Source: Gemmatimonadota bacterium (lineage in GTDB: Bacteria; Gemmatimonadota; Gemmatimonadetes; Gemmatimonadales; GWC2-71-9). Taken from it: a stretch of DNA of 10,705 bases. Shown in pieces: positions 5,860 to 10,705 of the stretch. The stretch is taken from NCBI GenBank assembly GCA_029884275.1, contig JAOUIC010000021.1:1-10705 (forward strand), in the 5' to 3' direction. How positions within the stretch are numbered: the stretch's first letter is position 1; every line of letters starts with the position of its first letter. The notes below the pieces were generated by a model. The model saw nothing but the letters and a program-made list of their open reading frames with translations, made no database searches and was not told the origin of the DNA. Made by a program: the position numbers and the translations under genes.

Positions 5860-6488
5860 CCATGCGGAGAACCTTCAGGCTGGCCCTCCTCCTCGCCGTG
5901 GCCCCCGCAGCGCCTCCGCTGGAGGCCCAGTCCAGGGTCGGCGTGGGTGTCGAGTTCGGCTATACCCGAGCCGACCTCGACGGAGCCGATGCGACGAGCC
6001 TAGAGGATCGGAGCGGGGCGGTCGGAGGCATCTTCCTCGACCTGCGCCTGAACCGCCGGATCGCCTTCACGTTCGGCCCGAGCCTTGCCCAGAGGGGAGG
6101 AGAGGCGTCGCTGAGCGGCGGCAACCTCGTCATTGACCTCGTGACGATCGACCTCCCCCTCCTCATCCGCGCCCGCCTTCCCGTGGGGAGCTTTGCGCTC
6201 CTGCTGGAAGCCGGCGGCATGCCCGGCTTCCGCATCGGCTGCAACGTCGAGCTCCAGCTGGGTGGTGCTCCGTCCTCCCGGCTACCCTGCAACGATCCCG
6301 CGCTGGATCCGGTTGGCACGTTCGCGCCCTGGGATGTCGCCGCGGTCGCCGGTCTCGGGGTGGGGATTCCCGTGCGGGGAAGCCAGGTGGGACTGAAGGC
6401 CAGGCTCTCGCGGGGGTTCATTCCGGTCATCGAATCGCGGGACATCTACAACCGGTCCATCTCGATTCTCCTGGAGCTTCCCTTCTGA
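5856..6488 (+). CDS. Small outer-membrane beta-barrel protein (PorT/OmpW-like)
   Basis: The 210-residue product starts with MTMRR and a hydrophobic signal segment, with likely cleavage after LEA near residue 24. The mature part alternates hydrophobic and polar residues in about eight strands (VGVGVEFGYTRA, GGIFLDLRLNRRIAFTFGPSL, LPLLIRARLPVGSFALLLEAG, VAAVAGLGVGIPV, VGLKARLSRGF, SISILLELPF) and ends in phenylalanine, the usual outer-membrane assembly signal. A loop between about 125 and 150 holds two cysteines (C129, C145) that could form a disulphide. The length fits eight-stranded barrels of the PorT-like kind. The start ATG overlaps the kinase stop in ATGA; a second in-frame ATG at 5862 is possible. 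The overlap implies co-translation with the kinase, an unusual partnership. Its ligand and role are unknown. Confidence 0.75.
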   Translation: MTMRRTFRLALLLAVAPAAPPLEAQSRVGVGVEFGYTRADLDGADATSLEDRSGAVGGIFLDLRLNRRIAFTFGPSLAQRGGEASLSGGNLVIDLVTIDLPLLIRARLPVGSFALLLEAGGMPGFRIGCNVELQLGGAPSSRLPCNDPALDPVGTFAPWDVAAVAGLGVGIPVRGSQVGLKARLSRGFIPVIESRDIYNRSISILLELPF

Positions 6489-6495
6489 TCCGATG

Positions 6496-6513
6496 GCGGG
6501 GCCCCGTCCCCGC
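6496..6513. terminator. GC-rich hairpin between the beta-barrel and small secreted protein genes
   Basis: GCGGGG (6496-6501) and CCCCGC (6508-6513) form a 6-bp stem with a 6-nt loop 7 nt after the barrel stop codon. No U-tract follows. It may terminate the kinase-barrel transcript just before the promoter-like TACTAT, but the evidence is only structural. Confidence 0.25.
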
Positions 6514-6516
6514 GGC

Positions 6517-6522
6517 TACTAT
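6517..6522 (+). promoter_or_regulatory. Putative -10 element of a leaderless transcript (small secreted protein)
   Basis: TACTAT is an A/T-rich hexamer in very GC-rich surroundings and ends exactly 6 nt before the ATG at 6529, with only CCCC-rich sequence between. Transcription would start at or next to the ATG. There is no Shine-Dalgarno sequence and no clear -35. Confidence 0.4.
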
Positions 6523-6528
6523 ACCCCC

Positions 6529-6885
6529 ATGCCCCGGTCGCGCTGCCAACGGCTCTCGAGTCTCCTGCTCGCCCTCGTTCTGGTGGGCGGAAGCATGGGT
6601 CTCCCGCTGGCCGACGCCCTGATCTTCCACGCCCAGCCGGGCTCTCCCGCTCCGGGGGAGACCACCATCGGGAGTGTCGGAGGCTCCCAGGGGCACCAGC
6701 AGCTCTGTCTCCAGCTCAAGGCCACCGGCCAGACGCGCTCAGTTCCCGCGGCTGGGGCGCGGGTGCCCGCCGTCCCGCGGGACCAGGCCAGCCGCATCGT
6801 CGCACCATCTGCGGTACCCGTCTCCTCCCCCGCCCCCTCCTGTCAGTTCTCCCGCGCACCACCGGACACATCCGTTACGGGCTGA
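6529..6885 (+). CDS. Small secreted hypothetical protein
   Basis: From the ATG at 6529 the frame gives 118 residues: a basic N-terminus (MPRSRCQRL), a hydrophobic core LLLALVLVGG, then GLPLADALIFHA, where signal peptide cleavage is likely. The mature part is rich in Pro, Ala, Ser and Gln, with little predicted structure, two cysteines (HQQLCLQL and PSCQFS) and a few histidines. Third codon positions are mostly G or C, so it appears to be coding. I do not recognise a defined family. It stands first in the apparent metal-import operon, 72 nt before the outer-membrane channel gene, so a periplasmic accessory role there is plausible but unproven. The upstream in-frame ATG at 6493 is less likely because it places the signal peptide internally. 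Confidence 0.55.
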   Translation: MPRSRCQRLSSLLLALVLVGGSMGLPLADALIFHAQPGSPAPGETTIGSVGGSQGHQQLCLQLKATGQTRSVPAAGARVPAVPRDQASRIVAPSAVPVSSPAPSCQFSRAPPDTSVTG

Positions 6886-6957
6886 CCGGCCCGCCGCGTT
6901 CACCCGGTACGCGAGTGCCCTCCGCCTGAGTGAGGGATCGGATTCCCAGAGAGTGAC

Positions 6958-8313
6958 ATGCGCAGGACAGTTGCGATCCTCATATTGTTAGGCTGTGCCG
7001 GCGCCGTGTCGGCGGCGGCCCAGGAACCGGTGACACCCGCCGACAGCGTCGCCGCCAGCCTGTCGCGCATCGCCGCGCGGCTGGACACCCTCGAGACAGG
7101 CGCCTGCCCTGCTGGCCCCGCCGTGGCGACTCCCCCCGGAAACGACTCGGTGTCGGTCACCCTCCGCCGACTGAACGATCGCCTCGAGCGTCTGATTGCG
7201 GCACGCTGCGGCCCGGTCGCTGCGGTGCCGGTCGATCAGGCGGACGAGCTGGCCGCGCTGCGTGCCGCGGCCGAGGCCGCCGCCGCTGGAGCCGGCCCGG
7301 CGGGGCAGCAGGACACCCTGCGGCAGGACACGGTGACGTTCGCGCCGCAGCGGCGGGGCAATCTCCTGAACCCCGAGATCAGCGCCACTGGCGACATCCG
7401 CTTCTTCCTTCAGGACCAGTCCCCGCAGCAGGACAACTTCGCCCTCGAGGGCGTGGAGGTGGCCCTCCAGGCGAACCTCGACCCATACTCGGCCGCCAAG
7501 ATCATCATCGGGTTCGAGGGCGACGACGTCGGGATCGAGGAAGGCTACCTCTACTACAGCGGTCTGCCCGGCAAGCTCCGGGTGGACGCGGGCCTGTTCC
7601 GCCAGCCGCTCGGCGACCTCAACCGGTCGCATGTGCACGCCCTGCCCGAGACCGACTATCCGCTGGTCTACCAGCGCTACCTCGGCGAGGAGGGGCTCGC
7701 GGGAGCCGGCATCTCGCTCTACACCACCCTCCCGTTCGGCATCGCAGGAGGAACCCACGAAATCTGGGTCCAGGGAACGACCTCCGACGCGGAGGAACTC
7801 TATGCCGGCGGCACTCAGCCGACGCTGCTCGGGCGGTTGCTGAATTTCTGGCAGCTCTCACGCAGCACGTACATGCAGCTCGGCGTCACCGGCACCGGCG
7901 GGAACAACGCCGACGCCGACCTCGAAAGCCGCCTCCTCGGAGCCGATTTCCGGATCACCTGGCGGCCCCCCGAGACCGGGGGACGGAGGGAACTCACCTT
8001 TCGCGCCGAGGGGTATCGGCTCTGGTCCGACGAGGGAGGATTCGAGACCATCCGCTACGGCGGCTTCGCCGACCTCAGCTGGCGCGCCAGCAGGCGGTGG
8101 ATCCTCGGGGTCCGGGGCGACTGGCTGGAGGCCGCCCGGGGCGCCTATGCCACCGAATGGGCCGCCATCCCGACCATCACCTGGTGGCAGAGCGAGTTCG
8201 TCTACCTGCGGCTGGAAGGCCGGCATGAGGACGGATCGAACCTGAGCGCGGCCAACCAACTCCGACTCCAGGCGGTCTTCGCCATGGGGCCGCACAAGCA
8301 CGAGGCCTACTGA
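6958..8313 (+). CDS. Outer-membrane channel/receptor-like protein of a metal-import operon
   Basis: The 451-residue product has a signal peptide (cleavage near SAAAQ, residue 21). A periplasmic-type region (about 25-125) follows, holding two helical repeats that begin DSV and end in Cys (29-50 and 63-84), then an Ala-rich helix. From GNLLNPEISATGDIRFF (134-150) onward it is a beta-barrel: strands such as EGVEVALQANLDP, AKIIIGFEGD, KLRVDAGLFRQPLGDLNR, SLYTTLPFG, ELTFRAEGYRLW and FVYLRLEGR. It ends MGPHKHEAY, with an aromatic last residue and a His-rich tail. There is no TonB box or plug domain. Similar proteins are, as I recall, often found beside zinc/manganese ABC importers in Gemmatimonadota and related phyla, sometimes named zinc-regulated receptors. 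Its stop overlaps the binding-protein start (TGATG). A role in passing metal through the outer membrane is inferred from context. Confidence 0.72.
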   Translation: MRRTVAILILLGCAGAVSAAAQEPVTPADSVAASLSRIAARLDTLETGACPAGPAVATPPGNDSVSVTLRRLNDRLERLIAARCGPVAAVPVDQADELAALRAAAEAAAAGAGPAGQQDTLRQDTVTFAPQRRGNLLNPEISATGDIRFFLQDQSPQQDNFALEGVEVALQANLDPYSAAKIIIGFEGDDVGIEEGYLYYSGLPGKLRVDAGLFRQPLGDLNRSHVHALPETDYPLVYQRYLGEEGLAGAGISLYTTLPFGIAGGTHEIWVQGTTSDAEELYAGGTQPTLLGRLLNFWQLSRSTYMQLGVTGTGGNNADADLESRLLGADFRITWRPPETGGRRELTFRAEGYRLWSDEGGFETIRYGGFADLSWRASRRWILGVRGDWLEAARGAYATEWAAIPTITWWQSEFVYLRLEGRHEDGSNLSAANQLRLQAVFAMGPHKHEAY

Positions 8314-9338
8314 TGTCGATCCTGATCCTCGCGGCCCTCCTGTTGCCGCCGGCGCCGCAGGCGCCGCCGCTCAAGGTGGTGACCAGTCTCACCACATATG
8401 CCGCCATCGCGCGCGAGATCGTGGGGGATCGCGCCACCGTCACCGCCATCGCGCAGGGTGACGAGAACCCGCACCACGTCCAGCCCAAACCCAGCTTCGT
8501 GGCCCTGCTCCGCGACGCCGACCTGTTCGTCACCACCGGCCTCGACCTCGAGCTGTGGGTGCCGCCGCTGCTCGAGCGGGCCGGCAACCGGAAGGTCTCA
8601 CCCGGCGGAGCGGGGTACGTCACCGCCTACACCGGCGTGGCCCTGCTCGAAGTGCCAAGCTCCGTGGACCGGAGTCAGGGCGACGTGCATGCCGACGGCA
8701 ACCCCCACCTGCACACTGATCCGGTCAACGCGATCATCATCTCGCGCAACATCCTGACCGGGCTGAGCCGCGTCGCGCCCGGTGACGCGGCCTACTTCAC
8801 CCAGCGGCAGAAGGATTTCGAGCAGCGCGTCCTCGAGGCACTCATGGGGCGGGAGCTGGTGGCAATCCTCACCCCGGCCACCGCTTTCCAGCTGGCGTTC
8901 ACGGACCAACTCCGCGGCTTCATCGAGAAGACCCAGCTGCACGGCGTCCCATTAAGCGACAAGCTCGGGGGATGGCTCAAGGCGGCGGAGGTGTTCCGGG
9001 GCCGGGAGATGGTCTGCTATCACAGGGAGACGGCGTACTTCGGGCATCGATTCGATATCAGCTGCGCCGCCTTCATCGAGCCCAAACCCGGCCTCCCGCC
9101 CACCCCCCGGCACGTGGAGAGCGTCATCGCACTGGTGAAAGAGCGCAAGATCCCCGTCGCCTTCGCGACGGTGTACTATGAACGTCGCCAGGTCGAGGCC
9201 GTGGCCGCGAAGACCGGGGCTCGCGCCGTGATCCTGCCGGAGCACACCGGGGGAGCCCCCGGCCTGGAGACCTACTTCAACCTGCTCGATGCGTGGGTCA
9301 ACGGCATTGCAGCCGGATTCCGGGCAGGAGCCTCCTGA
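8313..9338 (+). CDS. ZnuA/TroA-type metal ABC transporter substrate-binding protein
   Basis: The 341-residue product has a short signal peptide (hydrophobic to about residue 16) without a lipobox cysteine, so it is a soluble periplasmic protein. It matches cluster A-I metal-binding proteins. The first ligand region DENPHHVQPKPS (50-61) corresponds to the usual GxxPHxxxPxP; GNPHLHTDP (129-137) to GNPHxWLDP; and CYHRETAYFGHRFD (235-248) holds the third histidine. The fourth ligand position is ILPEHTGG (308-314), with Glu/His in place of the common Asp. The His-rich loop of zinc-specific ZnuA is absent. IEPKPGLPPTPRH (255-267) marks a distinct subgroup. Binding Zn or Mn is likely, but the metal cannot be decided. 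It overlaps the preceding and following genes by one base each (TGATG), so translation is coupled. Confidence 0.88.
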   Translation: MSILILAALLLPPAPQAPPLKVVTSLTTYAAIAREIVGDRATVTAIAQGDENPHHVQPKPSFVALLRDADLFVTTGLDLELWVPPLLERAGNRKVSPGGAGYVTAYTGVALLEVPSSVDRSQGDVHADGNPHLHTDPVNAIIISRNILTGLSRVAPGDAAYFTQRQKDFEQRVLEALMGRELVAILTPATAFQLAFTDQLRGFIEKTQLHGVPLSDKLGGWLKAAEVFRGREMVCYHRETAYFGHRFDISCAAFIEPKPGLPPTPRHVESVIALVKERKIPVAFATVYYERRQVEAVAAKTGARAVILPEHTGGAPGLETYFNLLDAWVNGIAAGFRAGAS

Positions 9339-10174
9339 TGCTGGACGCACTCACCGGCAGTCTCTGGTTCGCCCCGCTGGTCGCCTGTGTGGTCATCGTC
9401 CTGGTCCATGCCTACCTCGGCCTCCACGTGATCGCCCGGGAGGTCATCTTCGTCGACCTCTCCCTGGCGCAGATGGCCGCGCTCGGCTCGACCATCGCCA
9501 TCCTCCTCGGGCTCGAACACGATGCTCCCCAGGCGATGGCGTACTCGCTCGGCTTCACGACCCTCGGCGCCGCGCTCTTCGCGGTGTCGCGGGGCCGCGG
9601 CAGCGGGCGCGTGCCGCAGGAGGCCATCATCGGCATCGTCTATGTCATCGCCTCCGCCGCGACACTGCTGGTGGCCGACAAGGCTCCGGGAGGTGGCGAG
9701 GCGGTGAAGGACATCCTGATCGGGAGTCTGCTCTGGGTCGGCTGGCTCGACGTCGGAAGGCTTGCGGTGGTGTCCGCGGGCGTGGGGCTCTTCCATTACG
9801 TCTTCCGGCGCCAGTTCTGCACCATCAGCCGGAAACCCGACCGGGCCGTGGCGGAGGGACTCAGGCTCCGTTTGTGGGACTTCTGGTTCTACCTGAGCTT
9901 CGGCGTGGTGATCACGATGTCGGTGCCGATCGTCGGGGTGCTGCTGGTCTTCTCCTTCCTCGTCGTGCCGGCGGCGATCGCCTACCAGTTCGCTACCGGG
10001 TGGCGGCCGCTGACCTTCATCGCCTGGGCGGCGGGCGCGCTGGCATCGGCAACGGGACTCGCGGTGTCGTTCCGCTACGACCTCCCCACCGGGCCGGTAA
10101 TCGTCTGCGTGTTCGGCGTCCTGCTGATCGTCGCGATGACCCTTCGGCGCCGGCGGCTGGATATCGTGGCCTGA
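9338..10174 (+). CDS. ZnuB-type metal ABC transporter permease
   Basis: The 278-residue product is hydrophobic with about seven or eight membrane helices. The signature GVLLVFSFLVVPAAIA (200-215) is the conserved cytoplasmic-loop/helix region of ABC-3 (ZnuB/TroC) permeases, and DLPTGPVIV (248-256) matches the usual end motif. HVIAREVIFVDLSLAQMAALG (30-50) corresponds to the DALSHAVLPG segment, with Gln where His is usual. It should carry metal delivered by the binding protein across the inner membrane. The start at 9338 is supported by GGAG 7 nt upstream and the TGATG overlap; the frame is open to 9293, but that part lies inside the binding-protein gene. No ATPase gene follows or precedes it in the window, so the energy source must be encoded elsewhere. 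Confidence 0.88.
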   Translation: MLDALTGSLWFAPLVACVVIVLVHAYLGLHVIAREVIFVDLSLAQMAALGSTIAILLGLEHDAPQAMAYSLGFTTLGAALFAVSRGRGSGRVPQEAIIGIVYVIASAATLLVADKAPGGGEAVKDILIGSLLWVGWLDVGRLAVVSAGVGLFHYVFRRQFCTISRKPDRAVAEGLRLRLWDFWFYLSFGVVITMSVPIVGVLLVFSFLVVPAAIAYQFATGWRPLTFIAWAAGALASATGLAVSFRYDLPTGPVIVCVFGVLLIVAMTLRRRRLDIVA

Positions 10175-10191
10175 CGGCGGCACTCCGTGGA

Positions 10192-10647
10192 CTACTCCGG
10201 GATCTCCCCGTAGGAGATGACCGGGAGCCGCACCGCCATCAGCCCCGCGCGCGCCAGCGCCAGCTCGAGCATGATCGTGTCGCCCACCCCCAGCTCCCTG
10301 GCCAGCTCCGACAGCATGATGTGAATGCCGCCTGGTTGCATCGCCACCCGCCCTCCCGCCGGGATCTCGAGCTGCTCGAGCGGGTACATCATGGACGACA
10401 CTCCCTCCCGGCGCACCCCGTGCATGCTGGCGTCCCCGACCTCTGGACCCGACAACCGGGTCAGGGTGTCAGGCGCGGGACCGTGATTGGTCAGCACGAG
10501 GTAGGCGCCGGCAAGCCCCGCGGTGGACGGGTAGGCCCATCCCCGCACCACGGAGACGCCGCCCGCTTCGGCCAGGGGACGCTCGCGCCCGCAGGCGACC
10601 AGGGCGATTGGCGCCAGTACCAGGAGCATCGGAACGCGTCGGGGCAT
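10192..10647 (-). CDS. PCu(A)C-type periplasmic copper chaperone lipoprotein
   Basis: The 151-residue product has a lipoprotein signal: MPRR, a hydrophobic core, then LVAC with the lipidated Cys19. The copper motif H-x10-M-x21-H-x-M of the PCu(A)C (DUF461) family is complete: H76, M87, H109, M111. The strand AGAYLVLTNHG (46-56) is typical of the family. Such proteins bind Cu(I) outside the cytoplasm and pass it to the CuA or CuB site of cytochrome oxidase, often with a Sco protein. The start at 10647 is chosen because it gives a standard signal peptide; the frame is open upstream to 10704 but that extension buries the signal. It converges on the metal permease, with only 17 nt between the stops. 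No clear Shine-Dalgarno sequence is seen. The real operon partners lie beyond the window. Confidence 0.9.
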   Translation of the reverse strand: MPRRVPMLLVLAPIALVACGRERPLAEAGGVSVVRGWAYPSTAGLAGAYLVLTNHGPAPDTLTRLSGPEVGDASMHGVRREGVSSMMYPLEQLEIPAGGRVAMQPGGIHIMLSELARELGVGDTIMLELALARAGLMAVRLPVISYGEIPE

Positions 10648-10705
10648 CGTGAGGGACCGGAGGAGGTGCGGCGTATGATGGGCGGGGTCCGGCGGAGCCC
10701 GCAAG

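Noticed and set aside
6886..6957. Zur, MntR or Fur operator, or a riboswitch, ahead of the metal-import channel gene
   Set aside because: No A/T-rich palindrome or known riboswitch pattern is visible. Only a short CCCTC/GAGGG dyad is present, which is not enough to call.
9272..10183. 303-codon minus-strand frame over the permease
   Set aside because: Highly polar Asp/Arg/His/Glu composition mirroring the codons of a hydrophobic membrane protein. It is not a gene.
10648..10704. Upstream start at 10704 for the copper chaperone
   Set aside because: It would place 19 residues before a standard lipoprotein signal peptide, so the ATG at 10647 is preferred.
1..10705. CRISPR array, tRNA/rRNA, insertion sequence or prophage
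   Set aside because: No regularly spaced repeats, no tRNA-like or rRNA sequence, no transposase, integrase or terminal repeats. Gene content and composition look like ordinary chromosome throughout.

Overview
This is a strongly GC-rich bacterial chromosomal segment with dense, often overlapping genes and no sign of mobile DNA. The envelope is diderm: there is an outer-membrane channel-like protein, a second outer-membrane beta-barrel, a non-lipidated periplasmic binding protein and a lipoprotein. The style of the metal-import outer-membrane protein and binding protein, plus several genes with no Shine-Dalgarno sequence but a TAnnnT box just before the start codon, suggest Gemmatimonadota or a relative. 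That assignment comes from family recall, not from a database search.

Left part (1-2744, minus strand): a translational GTPase of the EF-G-like (non-canonical fusA) type is read from a clear promoter and a very strong ribosome binding site. It is followed 19 nt later by a MoaD/ThiS-type ubiquitin-like protein ending in Gly-Gly, and 2 nt after that by a BNR/WD40-like beta-propeller protein that runs off the window. The GTPase has a deviant G4 motif (TQMD) and lacks the catalytic histidine after G3.

Centre (2855-6488, plus strand): a small helical hypothetical protein comes first, then a spacer carrying a 13-bp inverted repeat. Next are a short-chain dehydrogenase, a Bfd-like [2Fe-2S] protein, a membrane-anchored GAF sensor histidine kinase, and a small outer-membrane beta-barrel whose start overlaps the kinase stop. 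No response regulator is present.

Right part (6529-10174, plus strand): this looks like a metal-acquisition operon. It holds a small secreted protein, an outer-membrane channel-like protein with a duplicated N-terminal coiled-coil/Cys repeat, a ZnuA/TroA-type binding protein and a ZnuB-type permease, the last three joined by TGATG overlaps. The ATPase subunit is missing from the window. A convergent PCu(A)C copper-chaperone lipoprotein (10192-10647, minus) closes the window.

The best candidates for something under-described are the EF-G-like/ubiquitin-like/propeller cluster, the ATPase-less importer with its dedicated outer-membrane partner, and the putative leaderless promoter motif.
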